From an uncultured Verrucomicrobia subdivision 3 bacterium (GTDB lineage Bacteria; Verrucomicrobiota; Verrucomicrobiia; Limisphaerales; UBA11358), in the NCBI GenBank assembly GCA_903870815.1, contig CAIQEI010000074.1, positions 1 to 44,615 of the forward strand: a stretch of DNA of 44,615 nt, read 5' to 3'. The position numbers and the translations under genes are program-made. The notes under the pieces were generated by a model. That model was not told the origin of the DNA. It saw only the letters and a list, made by a program, of their open reading frames with translations, and did not search any database. Shown piece after piece: positions 1-10,668 of the stretch. Positions within the stretch are counted from its first letter, which is position 1, and every line of letters starts with the position of its first letter.

Positions 1-2562
1 CGCCGCCTGCTCCTTGAGATTGGTGAACTGTCCGCCGGGCATTTCGTGCAGATAGACTTCCGCGCTCCCGGATTTCGGGGCGGTGTCGAAGGGCGCATAG
101 TAGCCGCGGACCGCTTCCCAGTAATCGGCCAGCTCATTTAACGCGCCCAAGTCGAGGCCGGTGGCACGCTGGGTGAATTGCAGCGCGGCCACGATGGAAT
201 TGAGGTTCGGCTGGCTCGTCGAGCCGCTCATCGAGGCGATCGCCAGGTCGGCGATATCCACGCCCGCCTCCGCCGCGCTTAACACCGACGCGGCGGCAAT
301 GCCGCTGGTGTCGTGCGTATGAAAATGGATCGGGATGCCAATCTCCTCCTTCAGCGCCTTGACGAGTACGGCGGCGGCGGCGGGTTTGCACAGGCCGGCC
401 ATGTCTTTGATGGCGAGAAAGTGGGCGCCCATTTTTTCCAGTTCCTTCGCCAGCTTGACGTAATACTTCAGCGAATATTTGTCGCGCTGCGGGTCGAGGA
501 TGTTGCCGGTGTAGCAGATGGCCGCCTCGCAAACGGCGTGCGTTTCCTGCACGGCATCCATGGCCACGGTCAGGTTCGGGAGATAATTCAGCGAGTCGAA
601 GATGCGGAAAATGTCCATGCCGGACGCCGCCGCGTGTTTCACGAAGCCGTCAACCACGTTGTCGGGATAATTTGAATAGCCCACCGCGTTCGAGCCGCGG
701 AACAGCATCTGGAAACAGATGTTCGGAATCCGCTCGCGCAGGGCGCGCAGACGCAACCACGGATCCTCGTTCAAGAAACGCATCGCAGTGTCGAACGTCG
801 CGCCGCCCCACATCTCCAGGCTGAATAAATCCGGCGTGCGGCGGGCGACCGCCTCGCCCACGGCCAGCATGTCCGAAGTGCGCAGCCGCGTGGCAAACAG
901 CGACTGGTGCGCATCCCGCAGCGTCGTGTCGGTGATGAGCAGCCGCTTCTGTTTGAGGGTCCATTCGGCGAACTTCTTTGGTCCGAGTTCCAGCAGCAAC
1001 TGGCGTGTACCTTTTGGCGGGGACTGCTTGTGGTCGCACTTCGGTACGGGCGCGGCGGCAGGCGTTTCCCTAGGCACATGCCCTTTCGCCTGCGGATTGC
1101 CGTTCACCGTCACGTCGCCGATGAAGGTCAGCAGCTTCGTCGCACGGTCACGGCGCTGCTTGAGGTGGAATAACTCAGGCGTGGTGTCGATCAGCGTGGT
1201 CGAGGCCTGGCCGGATTTGAATACATCATTATGGATGACGTTTTCGAGGAACGGGATGTTCGTCTTCACGCCACGGATGCGGAACTCGCGCAGCGCCCGG
1301 TCCATGCGCTGCAGCGCTGCCGGAAAAGTCTGCGCGCTCACCGTCAGCTTCACCAACAGCGAATCGTAAAACGGCGTCACCACCGAGCCGCCGTAGCCCA
1401 TGCCGCCGTCCAGACGCACGCCAAAGCCGCCGGCGGAGCGATAGGTCAAAATGCGGCCGTAGTCCGGCTGGAATTTGTTTTCCGGATCCTCCGTCGTGAT
1501 GCGGCATTGCACCGCATATCCGTTGCGCGGAATATCCTCCTGCTCCGGAATGCCTACCTCGGGGCCGTGCATCGGCTTGCCGTCGGCGATGAGAATCTGC
1601 GAGCGCACCAGATCCAGGCCCGTGATGACTTCCGTCACCGTGTGCTCCACCTGGATGCGCGGGTTCATCTCGATGAAGAACCATTCCTTCGAGTCCTGGT
1701 CGTAGAGAAATTCCACCGTGCCGGCGTTATCGTATTTAATTTCGCGGCAGAGCTTCACGGCGGCGTCGCACAACTCCGCGCGCACGTTCCGGTCCAGATC
1801 CACGCTCGGGGCGATTTCGATGACCTTCTGGTGCCGGCGCTGGACGGAGCAATCGCGCTCATGCAGATGCACCACCCTGCCGTGCTGGTCGCCGAGAATT
1901 TGGACCTCAATGTGTTTGGCGCGCGGAATGTAACGTTCGAGGAAGACGGCCGGATTGCCAAACGCCCGGCCCGCCTCGCCCTGTGCCTCGTCGAGCAGCG
2001 CCGCCAAATCGCCCGGCTTGTTGACCACGCGCATCCCGCGGCCGCCGCCGCCGAACGCCGCCTTGATGATGAGCGGAAAACCGATCTGCTTCGCGACCTT
2101 CAACGCCTCATCCCGGTCTTCGATGGCGTCCTCCGTCCCCGGCAGCACCGGCACGTTGATTTTTTGTGCAAGGGCACGGGCAGCGGTCTTGTCTCCCATC
2201 ATGCGCAGTAGTTCCACGCGCGGCCCGACGAACGTGATGCCCGCCTCGCCGCACGCCCGGGCGAACTCTGCGTTCTCGGACAGAAAGCCATAGCCGGGGT
2301 GGATAAAATCCACGTCCTTCTCCTTCGCCAATGCGACAATGCCGGGGATGTCGAGATACGCGCCCACCGGTCCCTTGCCTTCGCCCACTACATACGCCTC
2401 GTCGGCCTTGAAGCGGTGGATGGCCAGCCGGTCTTCCTGCGCGTAGATGGCGACGGTGCGGAGGCCGAGTTCCGTGGCTGCACGAAAGACACGGATGGCG
2501 ATTTCGCTGCGGTTGGCGACGAGCAGTTTCCTCTGGCGGATCGGGGCGGCGGCTGAATTCAT
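1..2562 (-). CDS. pyc: Pyruvate carboxylase, 3' end truncated by window edge (biotin carboxylase + carboxyltransferase domains visible)
   Basis: Reverse-strand translation from ATG at 2562: MNSAAAPIRQRKLLVANRSEIAIRVFRAATELGLRTVAIYAQEDRLAIHRFKADEAYVV...; ATP-grasp region IIKAAFGGGGRGMRVV and FFIEMNPRIQVEHTVTE; carboxyltransferase DTTLRDAHQSLFATRLRT and IHFHTHDTSGIAAAS. Open to window position 1, so absent from the supplied ORF track. Confidence 0.96.
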   Translation of the reverse strand, partial: MNSAAAPIRQRKLLVANRSEIAIRVFRAATELGLRTVAIYAQEDRLAIHRFKADEAYVVGEGKGPVGAYLDIPGIVALAKEKDVDFIHPGYGFLSENAEFARACGEAGITFVGPRVELLRMMGDKTAARALAQKINVPVLPGTEDAIEDRDEALKVAKQIGFPLIIKAAFGGGGRGMRVVNKPGDLAALLDEAQGEAGRAFGNPAVFLERYIPRAKHIEVQILGDQHGRVVHLHERDCSVQRRHQKVIEIAPSVDLDRNVRAELCDAAVKLCREIKYDNAGTVEFLYDQDSKEWFFIEMNPRIQVEHTVTEVITGLDLVRSQILIADGKPMHGPEVGIPEQEDIPRNGYAVQCRITTEDPENKFQPDYGRILTYRSAGGFGVRLDGGMGYGGSVVTPFYDSLLVKLTVSAQTFPAALQRMDRALREFRIRGVKTNIPFLENVIHNDVFKSGQASTTLIDTTPELFHLKQRRDRATKLLTFIGDVTVNGNPQAKGHVPRETPAAAPVPKCDHKQSPPKGTRQLLLELGPKKFAEWTLKQKRLLITDTTLRDAHQSLFATRLRTSDMLAVGEAVARRTPDLFSLEMWGGATFDTAMRFLNEDPWLRLRALRERIPNICFQMLFRGSNAVGYSNYPDNVVDGFVKHAAASGMDIFRIFDSLNYLPNLTVAMDAVQETHAVCEAAICYTGNILDPQRDKYSLKYYVKLAKELEKMGAHFLAIKDMAGLCKPAAAAVLVKALKEEIGIPIHFHTHDTSGIAAASVLSAAEAGVDIADLAIASMSGSTSQPNLNSIVAALQFTQRATGLDLGALNELADYWEAVRGYYAPFDTAPKSGSAEVYLHEMPGGQFTNLKEQAA

Positions 2563-2644
2563 AAATTGCGTGGCATAAGACACCAAAGACCGGCCGGTAA
2601 ATCAATGCGAGAATTATTAAATACGCGCCGGTTCTGCTTGGCAA

Positions 2645-4051
2645 ATGAGCCATTCGCAGGTTAGCTATCGTTATATGCAATCGGTTCTTGATTACCTGAA
2701 GCAGCACCAGGACCGCTCGGTTGGCGAGTTGTGCCAGTACCTGCGCTTCGCCAGCGTCTCGGCTCAGCCGCAGCACAAAAAAGATCTTGTGGCCTGCGCC
2801 GAATGGCTCGTGGCCCATTGCCGTAAGATTGGCCTGGATGCGCGCATTTGCCTCACGGACGGACATCCCATCGTCGTCGCCAAAACCAAGCGAGACCAGG
2901 GGGCCAGCAAACCGCATTTCATGGTCTATGGGCATTACGATGTGCAGCCGCCCGAGCCGTTGGATTTGTGGACCACACCGCCGTTTGAGCCGCGGATTGA
3001 GGGCCGGAACCTGTTTGCGCGCGGAAGCACGGACAACAAGGGCCAGAACTTCGCCCATCTCAAGGCGGTCGAGGCCTATCTGAAAACCGGCACGCCCCTG
3101 CCCTGTGATTTGACCTTTGTTATCGAAGGCGAGGAGGAGGTCGGCAGCAAATGCTTGTCCGGCTTTCTCAAGCAGAACCGGAACGAACTCGCTTGCGACG
3201 CCGTGGTCATTTCCGACACCGGCATGCCCGACTTGCAACATCCGGCGCTGACGTATGCGTTGCGCGGCATTATCGCGTTTGAAATCACCTTGCGGGGTCC
3301 GGCGCGGGACCTGCATTCGGGAATCTTCGGCGGCGCGGTGGAAAATCCGGCCATGGCGCTGGCGCAATTGCTGGCACAGGTCCGTGACCCGCTGGGCTTC
3401 ATCCAGATCCCGGGTTTTTACGAGGATGTGGTTCCGCTTTCCAGCTATGAGCGAATGGAGTACCGCCGGTTTCCACTGAAAGACGGACAATTGAAAAAAC
3501 TGCTCGGCTCACCCGAACTCTTCGGCGAACACGGTTTCACACCGACGGAACAGCGCAGCGCGCGGCCCACGTTTGAGATCAACGGCCTGACTAGTGGCTA
3601 TCAGGGCGAAGGCAGCAAGACCATCGTGCCGGCGTGGGCGCGTGCCAAAATCACCTGCCGGCTCGTGCCCGACCAGAATCCCGCGCACATCCGCAAGATT
3701 GTGTGCGATTGGTTGAAGGCGCATTGCCCGTCGACGGTACGGCTGGAAATCACCGCCGGCCACGGCGCGGAGGCGTATCATGTCTCGCCCCAAGGAGCAC
3801 CGGCCCGGGCGGCGTTGCGAGCGCTGGAAAAGGCGTTCGGCACGAAGCCGATTCTCATGCGGGAAGGCGGCTCAATCCCGATCGTGAATGAATTCAAGAA
3901 AATACTTGGCGCGGATTCCCTGCTGTTGGGCCTCGGCCTGCCGGACGACAACGCGCATTCACCGAACGAGAAATTCAATTTGGATTGCTTCGCCGGCGGC
4001 CAGCGCCTGAGCGCGTATCTTTGGCGGGAACTCTCGTCCTCAACCAGCTAA
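2645..4051 (+). CDS. M20 family peptidase/dipeptidase
   Basis: ORF 468 aa; metal-binding motifs VYGHYDVQPPEP, ARGSTDNKGQ, EGEEEVGS; dimerisation domain region ARDLHSGIFGGAVENP. Confidence 0.93.
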   Translation: MSHSQVSYRYMQSVLDYLKQHQDRSVGELCQYLRFASVSAQPQHKKDLVACAEWLVAHCRKIGLDARICLTDGHPIVVAKTKRDQGASKPHFMVYGHYDVQPPEPLDLWTTPPFEPRIEGRNLFARGSTDNKGQNFAHLKAVEAYLKTGTPLPCDLTFVIEGEEEVGSKCLSGFLKQNRNELACDAVVISDTGMPDLQHPALTYALRGIIAFEITLRGPARDLHSGIFGGAVENPAMALAQLLAQVRDPLGFIQIPGFYEDVVPLSSYERMEYRRFPLKDGQLKKLLGSPELFGEHGFTPTEQRSARPTFEINGLTSGYQGEGSKTIVPAWARAKITCRLVPDQNPAHIRKIVCDWLKAHCPSTVRLEITAGHGAEAYHVSPQGAPARAALRALEKAFGTKPILMREGGSIPIVNEFKKILGADSLLLGLGLPDDNAHSPNEKFNLDCFAGGQRLSAYLWRELSSSTS

Positions 4052-4131
4052 GCTGAGGTGACGAAGATCAGACTTGCGTGATTAAGAGGGCGGGCATTTT
4101 CCGATGCTGCCGCGCTGAAAGGTACGGTCCG

Positions 4132-6633
4132 TCAAAGCGATACTTGCATCTCGGCACCGGTGTACCGAACCTCGGTCGCCTGAGCCGCCGGTTCCATTCC
4201 ACTGGCATTGCCGGCGGACACCTCGACGACGCGGAAAGTCCGCTCGTTCAACATGCCGGGAAAGGAACCTTTTCGCGCGCCGATGGTCAGCGTCCGTTGC
4301 CGGTCGTTCCACGCCAATTCAATCGTTGCGAAAGCGCCCTGCTCGTAGTTGTAATTGTCGCCTTCATCCTCATAGAGCGTGAACGCACCGTCCGCACCGC
4401 GATAGACGCGCAGTTCGATCGGGTCGGCTGGCTTTTCACCGGTGAATTGAACTTGCGGTCCGAGCGGAACAATCGAGCCGGCGCGCACGAATAGGGGTAT
4501 CTTTTCCAACGGAGCATCGGCGATGATCGTCGCACCGCCGGCATATCTGGCTCCGGTCCAAAAATCGAACCAATCATTGCCCGCCGGCAGATAGACCGCG
4601 CGGTTTTTTGCCACCCCGTTAAGCGGCTGGGAAAGACGTTCGTAATACATCGGTGTCGTCACCGGGCAGACTAGCAGCGCGGGGCCGAACAGAAATTGGT
4701 CGGTCAGATCATGCGTGGCCGGGTCCTTGGGATAATCCAGCGCCACGGCGCGCAATAGGGTGTAGCTGTGGAGCGTGACTTGGGCGGCGAGCGAATAAAT
4801 GTAAGGCAGCAGCCGGTAGCGCAGGTGAATAGTCTTGGCGATGGTGTCGTAAAACGGATTGCCCTCCTCGCCAAAGCGCCAGATTTCGCGGGCTGCATCC
4901 GTGCCGTGGGAACGGAACATGGGCAGGAACGCGCCGTATTGCAGCCAGCGGGTGTAAAGCTCGTGGTATCCAAGATCGCGGCAGCCGGTATCGTTCGGAT
5001 CCGCGGTCTTGGCATTGAAGTCGGTCAACCCCCGACAGCCTTCGTCGTAGTCGCCGCTCCAGAACCAGAGGGTCGGGTCTTTCTTGATAAAAAACGCGCC
5101 GATATCCACCGTCCAATACGGCTCGCCGGCGGCGCAGTAGTTGAGTCCTTCCGGGATGCAACGGCGCAGTGTTTCCCAGGTGGCGCAGATATCGCCGTTC
5201 CATGAGATGGTGCTATAGCGATGCTGGCCGGCATACGCGGAGCGCGTGAGGTTCACCACGCGCTTTTCCCCGGTCGCCTGACGCTGGCCTTCGTAGATGC
5301 CCTGGGCATGGTGCAGCGAATAAGCATTGATGAGGCGCTGGTTGAGATATTTTTTGGAAGCCTCGGTGTTGATGAGGAGCCGCTGGTGCGGTTCGGGTTT
5401 GACCGCGCCGGCCCAGTCGGCCTCAAACGGCTCGGTGCAATCGCACCACCACCCGTCAATTCCGTGGGCAAAAAGGCCGCGGCGGGCCTGCTCCCAATAC
5501 ACAGCGCGGGCCTCGGGATTGAAGGCATCGACGGTGGATTGGTTGCCGAGCATGAGGCCGCGCGCGAGCAATTCCTGATGGTTGGGACCATTGTTGGTCA
5601 TAATCGGCCAGATTGAAATCATGAGCCGCGCACCCATCGCGTGCAATTCGCGGGTCATCCCGTCCGGATCGGCAAAGCGGACCGGATCAAACGACTTCTG
5701 CCCGAAGCAGGGTCCGTCAGGCCACGATTTCCAGTCGAGCACCACCAGGTCGAGCGGAATCCGGCGGCGACGATGCTCGCGCACGATCGCGGTCACTTCC
5801 GCCGCATTCACATACCGTTCCTTTGATTGCGCAAAGCCAAACGCCCACTGCGGCAGCATCGGCGGCTTGCCGGTGAGAGTGTGATAGCCGCGCGTGAGGT
5901 CATCAAAAGTTGCGCCTTGGATGAAGTAATAGTCCAGTTCATCCACCGCGTCGGCCCACCAGTAGGAACCGAGGGCGTCGTCGCGGAAGGTCATCAGCGA
6001 ACAGCAATCGAGCAGCAGGCCATAGTGGCGTGTGGAAACAAAATACGGCAGCACAATCTTCATGTTCTGCTGGTAGAGTTCCCGGAATTTTCCGCGCAGA
6101 TTGCCGTAGCCTTCCTCGTGGGATCCCAGCCCAAAAATGGCTTCATTCTGGTCAAAAACGAACTCGAGCTTCGCCTCGAAGACCTCCCCGTCCGGCACCG
6201 TCTGGAAATCGGTCGCCGTGGCGCGTGCGCCATCAATGCTTTCCTTGGCGGCGATTTGCGCATCCTTGTTGAAGATGTTGCGGGTGATTTTTTTGGCGGT
6301 CAGCCATTTGCCGCCGCGTTCCGGTTCAGCCAGCAACAGGTTTCCGGCAGCATCCAGATAACGGATCGCGCCGGAGGCACGGTTGATGACCAACGTCAGG
6401 GATGGCGTGGAAATCGTGAAGTCGCCGTCCTCGCGCAGCGTGTAACCGGTGAAGCAGTCCCGCGCGGTGACGATGAGGCTGGGCTTGGTCGAGAACGGCT
6501 TGTCTTCGGTGAAGGTGATGCGGGCGATGGCCGCGGTGACAAAGGCGATGCGCAGACGCCTTTTTCCGGAGGCGAGCACCACCGCGCCGTCGTTGGTTTC
6601 CAGCGTGTAAGGGAGTTGAGGTGTGGATTGCAT
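4132..6633 (-). CDS. Glycoside hydrolase family 31 (alpha-glucosidase/alpha-xylosidase-like)
   Basis: ORF 833 aa; GH31 features GLGSHEEGYGNLRGK, WAFGFAQSKERY, DGWWCDCTEPFEADW, PYWTVDIGAFF, LPMFRSHGTDAAREIW. Confidence 0.93.
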   Translation of the reverse strand: MQSTPQLPYTLETNDGAVVLASGKRRLRIAFVTAAIARITFTEDKPFSTKPSLIVTARDCFTGYTLREDGDFTISTPSLTLVINRASGAIRYLDAAGNLLLAEPERGGKWLTAKKITRNIFNKDAQIAAKESIDGARATATDFQTVPDGEVFEAKLEFVFDQNEAIFGLGSHEEGYGNLRGKFRELYQQNMKIVLPYFVSTRHYGLLLDCCSLMTFRDDALGSYWWADAVDELDYYFIQGATFDDLTRGYHTLTGKPPMLPQWAFGFAQSKERYVNAAEVTAIVREHRRRRIPLDLVVLDWKSWPDGPCFGQKSFDPVRFADPDGMTRELHAMGARLMISIWPIMTNNGPNHQELLARGLMLGNQSTVDAFNPEARAVYWEQARRGLFAHGIDGWWCDCTEPFEADWAGAVKPEPHQRLLINTEASKKYLNQRLINAYSLHHAQGIYEGQRQATGEKRVVNLTRSAYAGQHRYSTISWNGDICATWETLRRCIPEGLNYCAAGEPYWTVDIGAFFIKKDPTLWFWSGDYDEGCRGLTDFNAKTADPNDTGCRDLGYHELYTRWLQYGAFLPMFRSHGTDAAREIWRFGEEGNPFYDTIAKTIHLRYRLLPYIYSLAAQVTLHSYTLLRAVALDYPKDPATHDLTDQFLFGPALLVCPVTTPMYYERLSQPLNGVAKNRAVYLPAGNDWFDFWTGARYAGGATIIADAPLEKIPLFVRAGSIVPLGPQVQFTGEKPADPIELRVYRGADGAFTLYEDEGDNYNYEQGAFATIELAWNDRQRTLTIGARKGSFPGMLNERTFRVVEVSAGNASGMEPAAQATEVRYTGAEMQVSL

Positions 6634-6636
6634 TAT

Positions 6637-8022
6637 TCAGGATACGGATGAAGTTTTCAAGGCGGCCCGGCGCGCTTCCAAATCGGCGTGGATCTGCGGT
6701 TCAAGCGCCTCGAATTTCCGGTAGAACAGCACGGGCACGGTGGCGAGCACGTAAAAAAGCGCGGGAACCCAAATAAATCCGATGTCGATCCCCAGCAAGG
6801 CCCGGGGAGTTTGCTCGACATTGGCAACATAGCCGGTCGCGCCCAAAATCCAGCCCGTAAAAGCACCGCCCAACCCGGCACCGGCCTTGACGCAAAAAGC
6901 GGTGCCGATGGCGGTCAACAAACCGGCCGCGCGCACGCCCGTTTTCCATTCGCCGTAATCCACGCTGTCGGAAAGCATCGAAAACGGCAGAGTCATGGCG
7001 ATGCCGCTGGTGATAATCCCCGCCACCCAGCCGGTGAAAACCAGCGGCAAGGAATGGGTGACGGCACCGGCATAAATAACAAACTGGCACAAAACGGAGC
7101 CGACCAGGCCCCAGGCCCAGATATTGGCCTTGGCCGTCCATTTACACAACCAGGGCAGCAGGAATATTCCGGCGAGCGAGACGACGTCCAAGCTAAACGC
7201 CAGCGACGTGAGTTTCTCCTGATGCCAGGTATATTTAAAATAATAACTCACCATTGAAACGCGGGAGATAAAGGCAATCCAGAAACAGAGGCAACTGGAG
7301 AAGATGATAATCCACGGCCAGTTGCCTTTGAGGGCGGCGAACCCTTCCCGGATGGGCAGCGATTTTTGTTTGTCCGGCACGGTTTCCTTGAGGTTGCGGA
7401 AGGCGATCAGGTAAAGAATTATACAAATCATCCCGTAAATCGGCAGGGTGGAGATGTACCCAAGTTTTTTGTTGCCGCCCCCGAACCAAGCCACCAGCGA
7501 CACTAATGTGAGATTGACCAGCAATACGCCGGCCTTGGAACCAAACATCCGGTAAGTGGTCAACACCACGCGCTCCCGGGGATCGGGGGTCAGGGCGGAG
7601 AGAATCGAGGTCACCGGCGTGTTGATGCCCGTGTAAAGAATACTGCAGATGATGTAAGTGGCGCCGGCGTAAATCGCCTTGGCCGTCGGGCTGAGATTCG
7701 GGGCGAGAAATGCGATCACCCCGAAGAAGGCAAACGGAAAGCAGAGCCAAAGGAACCACGGTCGGCTCCGGCCCCAGCGGCTGTGAGTCTTGTCGAAGAT
7801 GATGCCCCACATGGGCGCGTCCACCGCATCCACAAAGCGCGCAATCAACAAGATTGTGCCGGCGGTTGCCGGGAGCAATCCAGCCACATCGGTATAAAAT
7901 ATCAGGAGGTAATTGATGACGACGCAAAAAATGAGCTGACCTGCGGCGTCGCTCGACGCATAACTGATGCGCTCAAGAAACGGCAGCGGCTTGGCCGGAG
8001 ATTCGGTTTTCATGGGATGCAC
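6637..8022 (-). CDS. MFS transporter, GPH (glycoside-pentoside-hexuronide:cation symporter) type
   Basis: ORF 461 aa, multiple hydrophobic helices; RISYASSDAAGQLIFCVVINYLLIFYTDVAGL, RFVDAVDAPMWGIIFDKTHSRWGRSRPWFLW are GPH-typical. Confidence 0.92.
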   Translation of the reverse strand: MHPMKTESPAKPLPFLERISYASSDAAGQLIFCVVINYLLIFYTDVAGLLPATAGTILLIARFVDAVDAPMWGIIFDKTHSRWGRSRPWFLWLCFPFAFFGVIAFLAPNLSPTAKAIYAGATYIICSILYTGINTPVTSILSALTPDPRERVVLTTYRMFGSKAGVLLVNLTLVSLVAWFGGGNKKLGYISTLPIYGMICIILYLIAFRNLKETVPDKQKSLPIREGFAALKGNWPWIIIFSSCLCFWIAFISRVSMVSYYFKYTWHQEKLTSLAFSLDVVSLAGIFLLPWLCKWTAKANIWAWGLVGSVLCQFVIYAGAVTHSLPLVFTGWVAGIITSGIAMTLPFSMLSDSVDYGEWKTGVRAAGLLTAIGTAFCVKAGAGLGGAFTGWILGATGYVANVEQTPRALLGIDIGFIWVPALFYVLATVPVLFYRKFEALEPQIHADLEARRAALKTSSVS

Positions 8023-8035
8023 TTAAATTCAGCGG

Positions 8036-10507
8036 TCAGTTCGCGGGCAGGATCCGCAGACCGTAGATGCCGCCCGCCCGGAAGCCGCCCGGCTGGACCG
8101 CAAAACGGATGATCACGTCCACGGTTGCACCGGTGGCTCCCGACGGCAGCCATTCCGGCTTGATGGCATAATCCTGGTCGAAAAACTGTCCGGGATGGGC
8201 GTGGAACAATTCCTGGGTTGCGATAAGGTGATCGTTCAGGTAGATGTCGAATTTGCGTTGCTGCGCTTCCTCGCCCCAATAGGTGACCTTGAGCAACGAA
8301 GGCTTGCCGGCGGGAACTTTCACCTTATAGGCAAATTCATCCCCGTCACGGTACGTCCGCCCCATCGCGGGGCCCGACGCTGAGTTGCGCTGCAAGGTCA
8401 GGTGAGAGCTGTCGCTGTCGGTACCGGGCAGGACGAAGTCGGTGGCATTACCAACCCACGCCATATCCACACCTTCCCAGCCTGCCGGCACCTGTTTCCA
8501 ATCCGCCGGGATGATGGAACGCCAGGCTGGCTCCAGTCCGCTTTCATCGATGATGGTCTGGGCGTCGGACGGCCATGCTCCGGCTTGGCACACGACCGTG
8601 TTCGTCAAAACGCAGCCTGGAGCGCGGACCATGAACTTGTCTTCCGTCACAAAGTAGTGGTCCACGAGGATATTGTGCTTGCGCCCGAAATTATCCGCCC
8701 AATGGGCCATGTAAAACGGCGACTGGACAACGTTGCTGCGGGAGATGATGCCGGCCGATCCTTCATCTGTATAAAGTGCTTTTTCCGAGCGGCGGACATA
8801 GTTGCGATCCATGACCGTGCCTGGCTGGCTGCCCAGAAGGTAGATGCCGCCGGCATCATGCAGGATGGATACCGTGTTTTCCAGACGGTTGGCGTGGATG
8901 CGGTTGTTGCCGGCAACCGTTGTGGGCTTGCCGGGAATAACGGACGGGCGCTGACCGAAGCCCCAAGCCGGGCTGACCGCCACCGGCGAGCCATCAAAGT
9001 CACACCAGCCCCAGCCAAAATTGATGCCTGAATAGGGCGAGCTGGGAATCCAGTTATGTTCGACGGTAACGGAGTTGGCGAAGAAGACGGTGATGACCGT
9101 GTGGCCGGGAAAAAGCGCGGCGTCGTCCGGGAGGAAATTGTTTGAGATCAAGACCCGGCGCGGGGCCGCCTCCGTGCCGGCGGGGAACTTCTCGTGCTCA
9201 ATGCCAACACCGTCCGGGTTTTTCAAATCCGGCGTGTCGTTCTCGTAAACATGCTGCGGGTGCCCGAGGCTGATGGCGCTGCCGCCGGTGTCGCGAAGCA
9301 CATTGCCCACGATGCGCGAATCGCTGATGTCGTTGCGCAAGACGATGCCCTCGCAACCGGTGTGGCTGACGGTGTTCCGGGTGAATTCAACTCCCTCAAT
9401 GGCGTCGGCCTCAACGGCGCCCGGCAGGACATCGAAGGCACGATACACGTCCAGATGCCAGTTGGGATTGGCGAAAGCCGTGTAAACGCAGGCGGTTTGC
9501 AGGGTGGCGACCCCGCGGGAACCGGCCACGTCGAGCAGATTGTAATCGGTGTAGGCGAACGTCAGGCCCTCAAAGGTGAGGTTGCGCACGCGCTGCTTGA
9601 GCGGCTGACCCTCCAGCCTAACCAAGGTTTCCGTTACGGGAACAATGACCCTGGCGGTCCGCATGTCTTCGCCGGGCCGGGGAATGTAATAGACCGTCTG
9701 TGCTGCGCGATCGAAATAGAACTCGCCCGGTTGATCCAGCAGTTCAAAGGCGTTATGGATGGTCTGCATGCTGTCGAGCGTCAGGCCGGCACCCCAGCCA
9801 ATTTGTTGGGCAATGGCACCATAGGGCTGCTGGAGTTTGAAAATATATTGGTTCCCCTCGGTGGTGATATCGCGCACGCAAACGAAATTGGCATTCCATG
9901 TCGTCTCGTTTTCGATTTCCACGTCCGTTAGATTGCGCGTGATCGGGGGCAGGTCGGAGAGGTTGTATCTAATCCCGTCGGCGGTCCGTCCGCCTTGCCA
10001 CGCCCACGGAGCCTGACCGGCGGACACGGTGTAGCTGCCCCATCCGCCTTGGGCGTGGATCTTGGATTCGGTGTGAGCCATGAACGCGCGCTGATCGTTC
10101 ACATACATGGCGCGGAGTTTGTGATCGCGATTCAAGGGCGCCTCCCAGATGCCGTTCTGGTAAGGTTTCCAACCCGTAACGGGAATTCCGCCGGTTAAGA
10201 CCGGCTTCGCACCTGGTGCCGCGCGATAAATAATCCGGTGGGTTCCGATCGCGCCATCCTCGGGGCCAAAAACCAACGTGTTGGTGATTGGGTAATTGCC
10301 GTCAGCAATCGTGACGATAATATCGCCGGTCGCACCGGGAATGGCCGCCCGCACTGCATCCCTGGCTTTGGCCAGTGTCTGAAACGGCTTGCGTTTGGTG
10401 CCGGGGTTGGCGTCCGAACCATTGGGGGCGACGAAAAACTTCAAATCCGCACCTTGGGCCAAGGATGTCAGAGTGAAAGCGGTAATAAGTGCGAGGATGA
10501 TTTTCAT
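8036..10507 (-). CDS. Secreted right-handed beta-helix repeat protein with C-terminal beta-sandwich domain (resembling the DUF6805-like domain found in some GH127 proteins)
   Basis: ATG at 10507 gives signal peptide MKIILALITAFTLTSLAQGADLKFFVAPNGSDANPGTKRKPFQTLAKARDAVR; repeated N-asn ladder (GNVLRDTGGSAISLG, NRIHANRLENTVSILHDAGGIYLLG); C-terminal YRDGDEFAYKVKVPAGKPSLLKVTYWG. Confidence 0.85.
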   Translation of the reverse strand: MKIILALITAFTLTSLAQGADLKFFVAPNGSDANPGTKRKPFQTLAKARDAVRAAIPGATGDIIVTIADGNYPITNTLVFGPEDGAIGTHRIIYRAAPGAKPVLTGGIPVTGWKPYQNGIWEAPLNRDHKLRAMYVNDQRAFMAHTESKIHAQGGWGSYTVSAGQAPWAWQGGRTADGIRYNLSDLPPITRNLTDVEIENETTWNANFVCVRDITTEGNQYIFKLQQPYGAIAQQIGWGAGLTLDSMQTIHNAFELLDQPGEFYFDRAAQTVYYIPRPGEDMRTARVIVPVTETLVRLEGQPLKQRVRNLTFEGLTFAYTDYNLLDVAGSRGVATLQTACVYTAFANPNWHLDVYRAFDVLPGAVEADAIEGVEFTRNTVSHTGCEGIVLRNDISDSRIVGNVLRDTGGSAISLGHPQHVYENDTPDLKNPDGVGIEHEKFPAGTEAAPRRVLISNNFLPDDAALFPGHTVITVFFANSVTVEHNWIPSSPYSGINFGWGWCDFDGSPVAVSPAWGFGQRPSVIPGKPTTVAGNNRIHANRLENTVSILHDAGGIYLLGSQPGTVMDRNYVRRSEKALYTDEGSAGIISRSNVVQSPFYMAHWADNFGRKHNILVDHYFVTEDKFMVRAPGCVLTNTVVCQAGAWPSDAQTIIDESGLEPAWRSIIPADWKQVPAGWEGVDMAWVGNATDFVLPGTDSDSSHLTLQRNSASGPAMGRTYRDGDEFAYKVKVPAGKPSLLKVTYWGEEAQQRKFDIYLNDHLIATQELFHAHPGQFFDQDYAIKPEWLPSGATGATVDVIIRFAVQPGGFRAGGIYGLRILPAN

Positions 10508-10618
10508 GTAGTTTTGGTTGGCATCAGTGAAAAAATCAGACTGCACATTGTCGGGGTTGGTGTCCAGCCAAAGTTGTCCGAACATGGGATGCCGGTCTCA
10601 GTTTGACACCGCGCCCCG

Positions 10619-10668
10619 CCCCGCAGCGTTTGCGGAGCGCCGTTCTCCGATCCGGCGCGTTTGCGGGG
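10619..10668. repeat. Nested inverted repeat (branched hairpin) upstream of the beta-helix gene
   Basis: Outer arms CCCCGCA (10619-10625)/TGCGGGG (10662-10668); inner arms GCGCCG (10637-10642)/CGGCGC (10653-10658). Confidence 0.6.

Noticed and set aside
1231-2211. 326-aa plus-strand ORF
   Set aside because: Antisense to pyruvate carboxylase; no recognisable motifs.
2108-3490. 460-aa minus-strand ORF
   Set aside because: Overlaps the pyc 5' region in a wrong frame and is antisense to the M20 peptidase gene.
5827-6651. 274-aa plus-strand ORF
   Set aside because: Antisense to GH31 coding sequence.
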